Shown here: piece after piece, positions 53,869 through 63,476 of the stretch
Layout of the letters: each line of letters starts with the position of its first letter
How positions within the stretch are numbered: position 1 is the first letter of the stretch
Source: an uncultured Paracoccaceae bacterium
Lineage (GTDB): Bacteria; Pseudomonadota; Alphaproteobacteria; Rhodobacterales; Rhodobacteraceae
NCBI GenBank assembly: GCA_947496605.1
Contig: CANMDF010000001.1
Span: 434,001-498,000 of the forward strand
Direction of reading: 5' to 3'
DNA length: 64,000 nucleotides
The notes under the pieces: model-generated
The model's database searches: none
What the model saw: only the letters and a program-made list of their open reading frames with translations
Told to the model about the DNA's origin: nothing
Program-made: the position numbers and the translations under genes

Positions 53869-56220
53869 ATGGGCCTGAGAACAACGATCGCGTTATCGCG
53901 AAAGCTTCCTATGATCATTGCGGCACTTTGTGTGTCTGCAAGTGTCAGCATCGCCGTTGTCGGATACCTTGATTTTCGATCCAGTGTGACACAGGACGCG
54001 CGAAAAACGTTTCGCATTCTCACCGAAAGTCGCGGTGATGCCCTGCTTTCATGGTTCGAAACGATGGAACGCAATGTGGGTTCTTTTGGAACGGATCCAA
54101 GTTTTGTAGCCGCGATAGGCTCTTTCTCTAACTCGTACAATCTGATGATTGATAGTGCTGGTCTGCAAGAGGCCTATATCACAAATAACCCTAATCCTTT
54201 GGGTGAGCGTGACAAACTCGATCAACCGCCCGAAACAATTCCGTACCACTTTCAACACGGCCAGTTTCACCCCTATTTCCGTCAGATCAAGAACGCGATC
54301 GGATATTACGATATCTTCTTGTTCAGTCTGAATGGTGATCTGATTTACACCGCTGCCAAAGAAGCTGACTTTGCCACCAACTTTATTGACGGGCCATTTG
54401 CTACCAGTGGACTAGGGCAGGCGATGCGTTCTGCACTAAATGGTGCGGCCGGTGACGTCTATTTTGCAGATTTTTCACCTTATGCACCGAGTGATGGGGC
54501 AGCTGCAGCATTCTTGGCTACACCTGTCTTGGACAACCTCGGCACGACGATTGGCGTCGCAGCGGTCCAGGTTCCAGCCGATCAGATTGACAGTATTTTT
54601 AACAATCCGATCGGATTGGGCGAAAGTGGCCAAGTTTATGCGATTGGACCTGATTTTCTGACACGAAGCGGATCTCGCACAAATGATGGATACGAATTGC
54701 TGGCTGATGTGTCCAATTTTGAACAGACCCGGGTGATATTTGAAGAAGGCAAAGACTTTCTTGCTGAAACAACCGGGGTGAACGGAGACCGGGTGCTTGC
54801 CAAGGGCACGCTATTGGACGTGTTTGGTTTGCAATGGGCGGTCGTGGGGGAAGTTGCTTTGTCTGAAGTGATGGTTCCCGCTGTCGAAATTCGCAACAAG
54901 ATGATCGCTGTTACGCTGTTTGTTGCCGGCTTTGGCGCATTCCTTGGGTGGAAGACAGCCAGGTCTGTTGTGTTGCCTTTGGACCGGTTAGGTGGCGCCA
55001 TGAGACGCATTTCTGAGAAAGATTATCATGTTGATCTATCCGATCAGAAACGTGGCGATGAGATTGGCAAGTTATTCACAGGTCTAAGCGATTTTCGGGA
55101 AAAACTACGTGCCTCGGACGCGGCTGAGGCGGACCGCCAACTGCAACAAGAGAAGCAGGTGCAGGTTGTGACAAGGTTAAGTACCGCACTGACCAAACTT
55201 GCAGACAGAGATTTACAACATCGAATCAAGACTCCATTTGATGGCGAATATGATCAGCTTCGTCAGGACTATAATCGAACGATGGCGAACCTAAACGAGA
55301 CAGTCGGTTCTGTCGTCATCCGATCTGGGGCGATCCGGGCGCAGTCCAATAAGATGAGCCAGTCATCTGATGATTTGTCGCGTCGCACTGAAAACCAAGC
55401 GGCGACATTGGAACAAACTGCGGCTGCATTGGATGAAATGACAGCCAGCGTGCGCTCGGCCGCAGAAGGTGCGCGCCAAGTCAAAGACGTTGTTGCAACA
55501 GCCCGTAAAGACGCAGATGACAGCGAGCCCGTCGTGCAAGATGCTGTGCGGGCCATGACCGAAATTGAAGGATCGTCGCAAGAAATTTCGCAGATTATCG
55601 GTGTAATCGATGATATTGCCTTCCAAACAAATTTACTGGCATTGAATGCCGGTGTCGAAGCGGCGCGCGCTGGCGAAGCTGGGCGTGGTTTTGCTGTTGT
55701 TGCATCAGAGGTGCGTGCTCTAGCGCAACGATCTTCTGATGCCGCAAAACAAATTAAATCCTTGATCAGCGAAAGCTCTGGCCAGGTTGAGCGAGGGGTC
55801 GGTTTGGTGGGGCAGGCCGGACAAGTGCTGACTAAAATTGCAAGCCATATCAATCATATCTCTGACCTTGTTACCGAGATCGCTTCTGGCGCAGAAGAGC
55901 AATCTATCGGTCTTGGTGAGATCAATATCGGCGTGACGCAACTGGACAAAGTCACTCAACAAAACGCAGCGATGGTGGAAGAGGCCACAGCAGCAAGCCA
56001 TTCTTTGAACGGCGATGCTGCTGAACTTGCCCAATTGGTAAACCAGTTCCAGTTAGATGACGCAGATATTGGTACAACACCAGTTAACGACAACATAAGT
56101 GAATTTGTGCCCCAACCAGCACAGCAGATGATTGAGGAACCACAGTCAGCAACCCTGAATGTCAGGGGTGCTGGAAATGCGGCCCTCAAAGCGAAAGAAG
56201 ACATGTGGCAGGATTTTTAA
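53869..56220 (+). CDS. Methyl-accepting chemotaxis protein with C-terminal pentapeptide
   Basis: 783 residues from the ATG at 53869 (AAGGA 10 bases before). Transmembrane helix 1 covers about 13-35, a large periplasmic dCache-like sensor about 40-345, and helix 2 about 348-366. HAMP follows, then a signalling domain with the hairpin-tip region IIGVIDDIAFQTNLLALNAG and EVRALAQRSSDAAKQIK. The C-terminus is MWQDF, fitting the x-aromatic-x-x-aromatic pentapeptide that tethers CheR/CheB. No che genes are nearby. It stands alone between two tRNA genes. The ligand is unknown. Confidence 0.93.
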   Translation: MGLRTTIALSRKLPMIIAALCVSASVSIAVVGYLDFRSSVTQDARKTFRILTESRGDALLSWFETMERNVGSFGTDPSFVAAIGSFSNSYNLMIDSAGLQEAYITNNPNPLGERDKLDQPPETIPYHFQHGQFHPYFRQIKNAIGYYDIFLFSLNGDLIYTAAKEADFATNFIDGPFATSGLGQAMRSALNGAAGDVYFADFSPYAPSDGAAAAFLATPVLDNLGTTIGVAAVQVPADQIDSIFNNPIGLGESGQVYAIGPDFLTRSGSRTNDGYELLADVSNFEQTRVIFEEGKDFLAETTGVNGDRVLAKGTLLDVFGLQWAVVGEVALSEVMVPAVEIRNKMIAVTLFVAGFGAFLGWKTARSVVLPLDRLGGAMRRISEKDYHVDLSDQKRGDEIGKLFTGLSDFREKLRASDAAEADRQLQQEKQVQVVTRLSTALTKLADRDLQHRIKTPFDGEYDQLRQDYNRTMANLNETVGSVVIRSGAIRAQSNKMSQSSDDLSRRTENQAATLEQTAAALDEMTASVRSAAEGARQVKDVVATARKDADDSEPVVQDAVRAMTEIEGSSQEISQIIGVIDDIAFQTNLLALNAGVEAARAGEAGRGFAVVASEVRALAQRSSDAAKQIKSLISESSGQVERGVGLVGQAGQVLTKIASHINHISDLVTEIASGAEEQSIGLGEINIGVTQLDKVTQQNAAMVEEATAASHSLNGDAAELAQLVNQFQLDDADIGTTPVNDNISEFVPQPAQQMIEEPQSATLNVRGAGNAALKAKEDMWQDF

Positions 56221-56302
56221 TTAAGTTTGCCCGGTGCAATGACGATATATCTGTGTAGGGGGTAAGTTGGCCAATGTCCCACCTCCGAAATACGGGGGGA
56301 TT

Positions 56303-56377
56303 TGGCTCCGACGGTAGGGATCGAACCTACGACCAATTGATTAACAGTCAACTGCTCTACCGCTGAGCTACGTCGGA
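56303..56377 (-). tRNA. tRNA-Asn (GTT)
   Basis: A 75-base minus-strand tRNA with encoded CCA. The acceptor arm is TCCGACG / CGTCGGA, the anticodon loop CTGTTAA carries GTT, and the T arm has GGTTCGATCC. A TATATG about 11 bases upstream could be its -10 element. Confidence 0.97.
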
Positions 56378-56466
56378 ATACCTGCGCCCATATAGCAATG
56401 CGTTTTCGGGACGTCCAGAGGGTTTTGTGCTGTTTGAAAGAAACTTCTGCCGCAGGTGGGAAACGA

Positions 56467-57366
56467 TCATATCAGTTCAAAAGATGCATCTGCCGAAAGC
56501 CTTGCCCGCGCTATAACGCACCCTCTTTGGTGAAGGTCTATCAAATGCGCGAATACGTTTCTTTCTGCTGCTGGATGCAACGCAGATGGCACGTCGGTAT
56601 AGAGTATTTTTGTGATTTCCTTTGGCGACATAGGACCGTCAGAAAGGGTTAACAAGACTTGCGCTTCGCGTGACCGTCGGTGCGCGATCAGCCAATCGAG
56701 GCGTTCATGTGGATTGGCAATTGGTGCGCCGTGGCCAGGATAATAAACGTCGGCCTGACACGATCTTAGTTTTTCACAAGATGCCATGAAATCGGTTAAG
56801 TCACCATCGGGCGGTGAAACAAGCGAACTGGCCCAACCCATAACATGATCACCTGTAAAGACTGCATTCCGCCAAGCAAAACAAAGGTGATTGCCAAGGT
56901 GACCTGGGGTATGAACAGCAGTCAATGCGCCCCAAGGCCCGGCAATTTCTTGACCATCAAGCAGGATGTGATCTGGGGTGAAATCAAGGTCAATGCCTTC
57001 GCCTCCTCCAGCCAAGCCTGTCTGCGCCAGTTCTTGCATCACCGCACTTCGCCCGGCCATGCTATCCCCAAATGCGTAGACGGCTGCGCCGTTTTTGATG
57101 GCCAATTCCTTTGCAAGGGGTGAGTGATCAAGGTGGCTGTGGGTGACAAAAATATGCGACACTTGCCGTCCTGCAATTGCGGTTTCAAGTGCTGCTAAGT
57201 GGTGCCGATTGTCTGGCCCTGGATCGATAATCGCGACAATGTCGTCGCCTAAGATATAGGTATTTGTACCCATATGCGTCATTGGTGATGCGTTCGGCGC
57301 CAGAACAACGGCTAAGTTTTTGCGTAGCTGAAATGGTTTACCTGTTTGAGGGGTGAAACTGATCAC
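56467..57366 (-). CDS. MBL-fold metallo-hydrolase (LACTB2-like)
   Basis: 299 residues. The metal motif HxHxDH is THSHLDHS (His76, His78, Asp80, His81), with MTHMGTNTYILGDD before it and a C-terminal winged-helix-like segment (MSPKEITKILYTDVPSALHP). The architecture matches the LACTB2/beta-lactamase-like branch with a BLACT_WH tail. The substrate is unknown; relatives include endoribonucleases and thioesterases. It is divergent from the EnvZ-like kinase. Confidence 0.9.
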   Translation of the reverse strand: MISFTPQTGKPFQLRKNLAVVLAPNASPMTHMGTNTYILGDDIVAIIDPGPDNRHHLAALETAIAGRQVSHIFVTHSHLDHSPLAKELAIKNGAAVYAFGDSMAGRSAVMQELAQTGLAGGGEGIDLDFTPDHILLDGQEIAGPWGALTAVHTPGHLGNHLCFAWRNAVFTGDHVMGWASSLVSPPDGDLTDFMASCEKLRSCQADVYYPGHGAPIANPHERLDWLIAHRRSREAQVLLTLSDGPMSPKEITKILYTDVPSALHPAAERNVFAHLIDLHQRGCVIARARLSADASFELI

Positions 57367-57410
57367 AACAACTGCTTTCCGTTTTCAGCAATGACAGTTA
57401 GCGTAGCGAT

Positions 57411-58730
57411 ATGTTCTTTGGATGGCTCAAGAAATACATGCCGCGCGGCATTTACGCCCGGGCGGCGCTGATTTTGATGTTGCCTATCTTGTTTTTGCAA
57501 TTGCTTGTCTCTGTCGTTTTTATTCAGCGTCACTTTGAAGGTGTGACCCGGCTCATGACAAGTGCTGTTAACATCGAGCTGAGATTTCTGATCGATACAG
57601 CAAACGCTGAGAGTGATCTTGACGCGGCGCGTGCAGCCATTGCGCTGCTCGACGCGCCGCTTGAGATCAGAACTGAATTGCCTGCGGACGATGTCATTCG
57701 TGCTGACATAAAACCGCTGGTTGATTTGACCGGCGCTACCGTCATTGAAATAATGCGCGAAGGGGTCGACGAAGTGCTGGCTATCTCATTGGAGAGGCGC
57801 AGCCGGGTTGTAGTGTGGGCACAAACGCGGCATGGGCCGCTCAAGATGGATTTGCGCCGCCGTCGTGTTTCGGCATCAAATCCGCACCAACTGATTGTTA
57901 TTATGGTCGTTTTGGGTGGGTTGATGACTGCGATTGCGTATATTTTTCTACGCAATCAACTGCGCCCGATCAAACGCATGGCAAAGGCAGCGACGGATTA
58001 TGGTAAGGGGCGGATCACACCGTTTACACCGACGGGGGCGGTCGAAGTACGCGCGGCCGGCATGGCCTTTCTTGACATGCGCAACCGGCTTGAACGCCAG
58101 ACCCAGAGCCGGACCATGATGCTTTCTGGCGTGAGCCATGATCTGCGCACGCCGCTTACCCGTATGCGTTTGGGCCTTTCTATGATGGACCAAAAAGAAG
58201 CCGAGCCATTGTTGCACGATGTGGACGATATGGAACGGCTCTTGGATGCCTTTCTTGATTTCGCGCGAACGGACGCAGGTGATAAGCTTGAACCGACTGC
58301 CCCTTCCGACATCGTGAACGCTGTGCTGGAGGATGCAAAACGGATGGATCAGCCGGTGACACTGGGCGCCATCGAAGGACCCGATGATCCTGTGAGCCTG
58401 CGCCCATTTGCCATTCGCCGTGCTCTCGATAATTTGGTTGGGAACGCACTGCGCTATGGCAATAAGGCCGAGGTTGGCGTGTCAGTTACAGAGCGTGCGA
58501 TCCGGTTTTGGGTCGAAGATGACGGTCCGGGCATTCCGCCTGAGCGCTATGAAGAGGCGCTTAGTCCATTTGTGCGGCTTGATCCTGCACGCAATCAGGA
58601 CAAAGGCAGTGGCGTTGGGTTGGGGCTTTCTATTGTCGCTGATATTGCACGCACCCATGGTGGATTATTGCGTTTGGGTGTGAGCGAGAAACTGGGTGGG
58701 CTCAAAGCCGAAGTTGTCTTGGCAAGATAG
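57411..58730 (+). CDS. EnvZ-like sensor histidine kinase
   Basis: 439 residues. Helix 1 covers about 18-39, a periplasmic domain 40-158, and helix 2 159-180. HAMP (RNQLRPIKRMAKAA) and HisKA with MLSGVSHDLRTPLTRMR (His243) follow, then HATPase motifs NLVGNALRYGNKA, DDGPGIPPE and GSGVGLGLSIV. It resembles the alphaproteobacterial EnvZ group. No response regulator gene adjoins it, so it is an orphan here. Confidence 0.9.
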   Translation: MFFGWLKKYMPRGIYARAALILMLPILFLQLLVSVVFIQRHFEGVTRLMTSAVNIELRFLIDTANAESDLDAARAAIALLDAPLEIRTELPADDVIRADIKPLVDLTGATVIEIMREGVDEVLAISLERRSRVVVWAQTRHGPLKMDLRRRRVSASNPHQLIVIMVVLGGLMTAIAYIFLRNQLRPIKRMAKAATDYGKGRITPFTPTGAVEVRAAGMAFLDMRNRLERQTQSRTMMLSGVSHDLRTPLTRMRLGLSMMDQKEAEPLLHDVDDMERLLDAFLDFARTDAGDKLEPTAPSDIVNAVLEDAKRMDQPVTLGAIEGPDDPVSLRPFAIRRALDNLVGNALRYGNKAEVGVSVTERAIRFWVEDDGPGIPPERYEEALSPFVRLDPARNQDKGSGVGLGLSIVADIARTHGGLLRLGVSEKLGGLKAEVVLAR

Positions 58731-58760
58731 GCGCATCGCATTGTCGTCTGGCGCATGCGA

Positions 58761-59789
58761 TCATTGCACCATCGCATCGCTCCATGCGCGCAAAAACGCA
58801 TCTCGGTTCAATTTATCAAGATATACCAATAAGGCGGGGCCTAGTCGAATGGGGCCATAAGCGCGCGCCTCGGGCGTATCCGCCGCCCCAAGGGGGGGCA
58901 ATGCCCACACGGTTGGGGTTTCGCGCAATCCTTCCCGCAACAGCGCGTCCAGCAACAGCGTGGCCTCTTGCGTTTGTTTCGCTGTTGCCGGGATCAAGGC
59001 GGTCCGCAACATGACGGTGGCGTAGTCCTCTAATTCAAGTATTTCCAAGCGATCGTCGCGGGCAATCCGTTCTGCGGCATAAGACCCAAGCACGTTGTAG
59101 GCCAGCGTAAGCCGACCGGATGCGACATCGTCGATCATTTGAGCCGAGCAGCAATAGAGCTCGGTCCCGCGCCTCCCCATCAATTCAGATAATCGCCAAA
59201 AAGTATCCGAGTTGCGTGCTTCTTGCGTTGCAAAAAGATAGCCCAAACCGCTTGTGCGCACATCGTATGTGCCGATTGTGTTCTCAAAGACGTCTGGGCT
59301 TTGTCGCAAAAGGGCGATTAGTTCTTGTCGGGTTTTCGGGCGTTCCAAGCCGGCAAACCTTTCGCGTGAAATCACCGCAACCGCCGGTTCTGCGGTAAAG
59401 GCAAAGACTTGGTTACGCCAACGTGCCCAAACGGGCAGGGCGTCTGTCATTGCAGAGTTGACTGGCTGTGCTGCACCGTCATTGGCCAATTGAAATTGAA
59501 GGTCCATTGCGGATGAAATCGCCAGATCAAAGACGCCGCCGTTTTTCAGGGCGGTATGAAGTTCAGCGCTTGAAGTCACGTAGTAATCAATCCCTATTGT
59601 TGGGTTTTGGGATTGGAATTGCTGGATGAATGGTTCGAACACGGCCAAGTCTCCGGTGGAGATCACTTTGATCACCGTGTCGGACGTGCCCGGATAGAAT
59701 TTCTGGTCTTCCAGTTCCAAGGCAAAGGCGGGGCCTGCGACGAACCAAAATGCAAGGATCAGGCGGCAGGTAAAATCAGTGACACACAT
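58761..59789 (-). CDS. Periplasmic solute-binding protein linked to TctDE
   Basis: 342 residues with a signal peptide (about 1-23, ending AFA). The fold is that of ABC-type Fe3+/spermidine binding proteins (VIKVISTGDLAVFEPFIQQF, then RPKTRQELIALLRQSP). Its first 31 bases overlap the 3' end of tctE, so it is the third gene of tctD-tctE-SBP. No ABC permease is nearby. It may deliver a signal to TctE rather than feed a transporter, which is inference. Confidence 0.82.
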   Translation of the reverse strand: MCVTDFTCRLILAFWFVAGPAFALELEDQKFYPGTSDTVIKVISTGDLAVFEPFIQQFQSQNPTIGIDYYVTSSAELHTALKNGGVFDLAISSAMDLQFQLANDGAAQPVNSAMTDALPVWARWRNQVFAFTAEPAVAVISRERFAGLERPKTRQELIALLRQSPDVFENTIGTYDVRTSGLGYLFATQEARNSDTFWRLSELMGRRGTELYCCSAQMIDDVASGRLTLAYNVLGSYAAERIARDDRLEILELEDYATVMLRTALIPATAKQTQEATLLLDALLREGLRETPTVWALPPLGAADTPEARAYGPIRLGPALLVYLDKLNRDAFLRAWSDAMVQ

Positions 59790-61156
59790 GCACCTATTCC
59801 TTCGTTTGGGGTGGACAGTTCAAGGCGACCGCCATGGGCCTTCAGGACATCCTCTGCAATTGTGAGTCCAAGGCCAGAGCCTACGATCTGGTCGACGTTG
59901 CCGCCGCGTTTAAAACGCTCTGTGAGTGCGGGAATACTGTCTGCGGCAAAGCCACGCCCTTGATCGCGCACGGTAATTTGCCAGGTCTTTTTGTCCAAAG
60001 CGGCAAGTGTGACATTAATTTCCGTCTCAGCGGGTGAGTATTTCACCGAATTATCCAACACGTTGCGCAACGCACTTTCCAGCAAGATTGCATCGCCTTG
60101 CACTGTCGCGGGGGCGACGACGTTCAATCGCACTGAGATGTCTTTCATATCTGCTGTTGGTGCTAACCCGTCAGTCACGCGTGATGCCAAATCGGCGAGA
60201 TCAATATTATCACGGGCCAGTGCGTCGGCCCGAAAGCTGACAGTCGCGTGATCGAGCAGTTGACTGGCGGACCGCGAGCTTTCGTCAACCGCGCGAATGA
60301 TCCGCCGCAGCATCTGCTTTTCTTCATCCTTTTCAACGGTATGCAAGGCCAGTTCCGCTTGGACACGGACTGTTGCAAGTGGGGTGCGGACGCGGTGGGC
60401 GGCTTCTGCGATGAACTCTTCCGACCGCCGAATGGATTGCCCCAAACGCTCCATCAAACGGTTGAGTGCGACCAGAAGGGGCGAAAGCTCATCAGGGACT
60501 TTGCGTCGCAATGGTCGCAGATCTGAGGGTCCACGGCGCGTCACGGCTTGCGCAAAACTGTTGAGGGGTTTCAGAGCGTTGCCTGCAGCGAATGCACCCA
60601 GCCCGACGGCGAGGATAAACAATGCCACGGAAAGGACTGCCGCCGTTTGTGACAGACCCGTTCCAATCGCCTCAACCCCGGTGCGGGTTTGCGCAACAGT
60701 TACCAGCACTGGAACCGGTTGTTGGTTGGCCAGCACGGTACGGCGTACCGTCACAGTCCGCACAAGATCGCCCCTATATGAGATCGTACCCACACGGATA
60801 TCGCCGGGACGGTCGGGGGTGCCTGAGGGCATTAAGTCATCATAGCCCGTCAGCGTTTCGCCGTCCGCAGCGACCCTGTAGAACACCCTGTCTTCGCCAA
60901 TCGCGTCCAACATCGCAAAAGCAGAGTAGGGCAGTTCGAGCAGAATATCGCCTTGCTCGCTGCGCAAGGCTTCGGCAATTGTTGTGGCGGACGCGACGAG
61001 TACATTATCTTGCGTACGCTCTGCCGCTTCACGCGCAAAGCTGGTGACCATCCACCAAGACAGGATCGCAAGGACCGCTGCAATGCCGGCCAAAAGGATA
61101 GTCAGGCGTTGCCCGATTGACCGCCACCAAAACGGTCCAGTCGCAGTGTCGCTCAT
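59759..61156 (-). CDS. tctE: TctE-type sensor histidine kinase
   Basis: 465 residues from the ATG overlapping the tctD stop (ATGA); an ATG six bases earlier is possible. Helix 1 lies near residues 19-41, a periplasmic domain at 42-165 and helix 2 near 172-193. HisKA carries EAAHRVRTPLATVRVQ (His254), an R-V-R variant of the usual E-L-R. The HATPase has NVLDNSVKYSP and GSGLGLTIAE. It pairs with TctD to control the tricarboxylate transporter genes. Confidence 0.9.
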   Translation of the reverse strand: MSDTATGPFWWRSIGQRLTILLAGIAAVLAILSWWMVTSFAREAAERTQDNVLVASATTIAEALRSEQGDILLELPYSAFAMLDAIGEDRVFYRVAADGETLTGYDDLMPSGTPDRPGDIRVGTISYRGDLVRTVTVRRTVLANQQPVPVLVTVAQTRTGVEAIGTGLSQTAAVLSVALFILAVGLGAFAAGNALKPLNSFAQAVTRRGPSDLRPLRRKVPDELSPLLVALNRLMERLGQSIRRSEEFIAEAAHRVRTPLATVRVQAELALHTVEKDEEKQMLRRIIRAVDESSRSASQLLDHATVSFRADALARDNIDLADLASRVTDGLAPTADMKDISVRLNVVAPATVQGDAILLESALRNVLDNSVKYSPAETEINVTLAALDKKTWQITVRDQGRGFAADSIPALTERFKRGGNVDQIVGSGLGLTIAEDVLKAHGGRLELSTPNEGIGACVSLILPAA

Positions 61157-61815
61157 GCCCATGTCATCCGGTAGCCCACGCCACGGACTGTCTCGATCTC
61201 GACCCCTGCGGCCAGTAGTTTTTTGCGCAAACGGCCAACATAGACCTCAATCGCGTTTTCGCTGACTTCGGCATCTTGCGAGAAGAGCCGATCTAGCAAC
61301 TGGGACTTTGACAAGATTTGGCCCTTGTTGCGTGCGAACACTTCGAGCAAACGCAGTTCGCGGTTGCGCAAGGGCTTGGTTTCACCTTGATGGCTGAGCG
61401 TGCCGCCTGATGGGTCAAACAGCGCTTCACCTAACGGAATAAGCGCGGGTGTTGGCGTCCCGCGCCTGCGTAGAACTGCGCGACATCTGGCCTCTAACTC
61501 GCTGAAGTCAAATGGTTTTGTGATATAGTCGTCTGCCCCTAGATCAAGTGTGTCAACGCGGTCTGACACTTGGCTGCGTGCGGTCAAAACAATGACCGGC
61601 AACCGTTCGGTGGTGCGAGTGCGGCGCAGAAATTCGCGGCCGTCGCCGTCTGGCAGCATCACATCCAACAGCATCAGATCATAGTCGGCTACCGACAACC
61701 ACTCATCGGCTTCAGCCAGTGTCTTGGCATGATCGACGGCATGGCCGTCCAGCGACAATCGTGCAATCACCGCCTCACCCAGTTCGATATTATCCTCAAC
61801 GAGCAAAAAGCGCAT
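61153..61815 (-). CDS. tctD: TctD-type OmpR-family response regulator
   Basis: 220 residues: a receiver with Asp51 in LMLLDVMLPDGDG and a winged-helix DNA-binding domain with NRELRLLEVFARNKGQILSK. First gene of tctD-tctE-SBP, divergent from tctCBA. Two TGTCAG repeats at 11-bp spacing in the shared upstream region are its probable binding site. Confidence 0.92.
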   Translation of the reverse strand: MRFLLVEDNIELGEAVIARLSLDGHAVDHAKTLAEADEWLSVADYDLMLLDVMLPDGDGREFLRRTRTTERLPVIVLTARSQVSDRVDTLDLGADDYITKPFDFSELEARCRAVLRRRGTPTPALIPLGEALFDPSGGTLSHQGETKPLRNRELRLLEVFARNKGQILSKSQLLDRLFSQDAEVSENAIEVYVGRLRKKLLAAGVEIETVRGVGYRMTWA

Positions 61816-61839
61816 TGATTGGTGTCCCCCCGTAACCCC

Positions 61840-61860
61840 GTGTCAGGCTTGTGTCAGCTT
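61840..61860. promoter_or_regulatory. Direct repeats, probable TctD box
   Basis: TGTCAG at 61841 and again at 61852 (11-bp period, both in the context GTGTCAGCTT or GTGTCAGGCT) lie midway between tctD and tctC. Such spacing is typical of OmpR-family operators. A tight hairpin GCGGGG-AAA-CCCCGC (61883-61897) follows in the tctC leader. Confidence 0.55.
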
Positions 61861-61919
61861 GGCATGCGGTAGTGCAGCATGAGCGGGGAAACCCCGCCTG
61901 TCAAATGGGAGGAAACGAT

Positions 61920-62903
61920 ATGACAATGAACATAACCCGCCGGGTTGTGATGGCCGCTGCTGCCGTCACGCTGGCTTTCGCGAACCCGGCAACCGCCGGT
62001 GGCCATCAGGTGATGGACGAGATTAACTTTCTGATCCCCGGCGGCGCTGGTGGTGGTTGGGACGGCACTGCGCGTGGTACAGGCGAGGCGCTGACAGGTG
62101 CCGGTCTTGTAGGCAACGCATCTTACGAAAACATGTCCGGCGGCGGCGGCGGTGTGGCGATTGCCCATCTGATCGAGAACGCAGATTCACTGCAGAACAC
62201 CATGATGGTGAACTCTACGCCTATTGTGATCCGTTCGCTGACAGGTGTGTTCCCGCAAAGCTTCCGTGATCTGACATTGGTCGCAGGAACAATCGGTGAT
62301 TATGCAGCAATCGTTGTGAACACTGACAGCGACATCATGTCGATGGATGATCTGTTGGCCGCTTACCGCGCTGATGGTATGGGTTTTGCTGTTGGTGGTG
62401 GTTCGGTTCCGGGTGGTCTTGATCACCTTGTGGCCGCATCCGTAATGCAGGCCGCTGGCGAAGATCCGACAGCGTTCAACTACATTCCATACGATGCAGG
62501 CGGTGCTGCGATGGCGGGTTTGCTGTCTGGCGAAATTCGCGCATTATCCACTGGCTTTTCAGAAGCTGTGACATTGGCCCAGCAGGGTGAAGTCCGCATC
62601 CTTGGTGTCACTGCACCTGAGCGCGTTGACGCATTTGCAGATGCCCCAACGATGATTGAGCAGGGTCTTGATACAACATTCGTCAACTGGCGCGGTTTCT
62701 TTGCAGCCCCCGGTTTGCCTGATGACAAGCTGGCGATGATGCAAGACGCAGTTGCCAAGATGTACGACACGCCCGAGTGGGAAGAAGTCCGCGCCCGTAA
62801 CGGTTGGGTCAACATCTACAACAATGGCGATGACTTCCGTGCGTTCCTGGAAGAGCAGGAACAGGTGATCGGTGATCTGATGAAGACACTCGGCTTCCTG
62901 TAA
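61920..62903 (+). CDS. tctC: Tripartite tricarboxylate transporter substrate-binding protein
   Basis: 327 residues with a signal peptide (about 1-28, ending ATAGG). Binds citrate or a related carboxylate in the periplasm. Family elements include NFLIPGGAGGGWDGTARG and YIPYDAGGAAMAGLLSGEI. The ATG at 61920 has GGGAGGAAACG upstream. It is followed by tctB and tctA, with a hairpin between tctC and tctB. Confidence 0.95.
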   Translation: MTMNITRRVVMAAAAVTLAFANPATAGGHQVMDEINFLIPGGAGGGWDGTARGTGEALTGAGLVGNASYENMSGGGGGVAIAHLIENADSLQNTMMVNSTPIVIRSLTGVFPQSFRDLTLVAGTIGDYAAIVVNTDSDIMSMDDLLAAYRADGMGFAVGGGSVPGGLDHLVAASVMQAAGEDPTAFNYIPYDAGGAAMAGLLSGEIRALSTGFSEAVTLAQQGEVRILGVTAPERVDAFADAPTMIEQGLDTTFVNWRGFFAAPGLPDDKLAMMQDAVAKMYDTPEWEEVRARNGWVNIYNNGDDFRAFLEEQEQVIGDLMKTLGFL

Positions 62904-62916
62904 GCATACGTCAAAA

Positions 62917-62943
62917 GGCCGTCCCGCGCATTTGCGGGGCGGT
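62917..62943 (+). other. Hairpin between tctC and tctB
   Basis: CCGTCCCGC pairs with GCGGGGCGG (one wobble) around GCATTT, without a following T-run. Such intercistronic stems often stabilise the binding-protein mRNA or attenuate read-through, giving more TctC than TctAB. Confidence 0.65.
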
Positions 62944-62975
62944 CACCACATAAGAATTTTCGGGGAGGGAAGTTC

Positions 62976-63473
62976 ATGGCGCTAGATCGTTGGATCGCGC
63001 TGATCTTTGTCACATTTTGCTGCGTTTACGGTTATGCCGCATTTTTCACGATGGATCAGCTTTTACCCCCATTCATGCAACGCAACCCCGTCTGGCCGTC
63101 GACCTTTCCCAAGGTGTTGGCCGTTGCAGGTCTGATCGTTGGTTTGATCGTCCTCTTCGGTGTCGAAAAACCCGATGACGCAGAGGGTGAGCCCGACGCG
63201 ACCGACATCAACTACCGCAACCTGAGCGAATATAAGACCGGCCAAGCGCTGATGCTGCTCGGCCTCATGGTGCTTTATGCGCTGATGCTGCGGCCTGCAG
63301 GTTTCCTAATCTCGACGACGGTTTTTTTGGTCGCGGGCAGTGCGATCTTGGGCGAACGTAAGTTTCATATCATGATCCCTGTGGCCATGCTTGCCACTGG
63401 TTTTGTCTGGTATCTTGTGCAAGAGGTGCTTGGCATTTTCTTGCGTCCTTTTCCGTTCTTCATGGGGATGTAG
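62976..63473 (+). CDS. tctB: Tripartite tricarboxylate transporter small membrane subunit
   Basis: 165 residues with four membrane helices (about 6-26, 43-61, 88-107, 118-150) separated by an acidic loop. TctB partners TctA in the membrane. GGGGAGGGAAG precedes the ATG. tctA starts 3 bases after its stop. Confidence 0.93.
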   Translation: MALDRWIALIFVTFCCVYGYAAFFTMDQLLPPFMQRNPVWPSTFPKVLAVAGLIVGLIVLFGVEKPDDAEGEPDATDINYRNLSEYKTGQALMLLGLMVLYALMLRPAGFLISTTVFLVAGSAILGERKFHIMIPVAMLATGFVWYLVQEVLGIFLRPFPFFMGM

Positions 63474-63476
63474 GCT

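Noticed and set aside
53653-56302. Genomic island between tRNA-Ser and tRNA-Asn
   Set aside because: Only one chemoreceptor gene is present, with no integrase and no repeat of a tRNA end.
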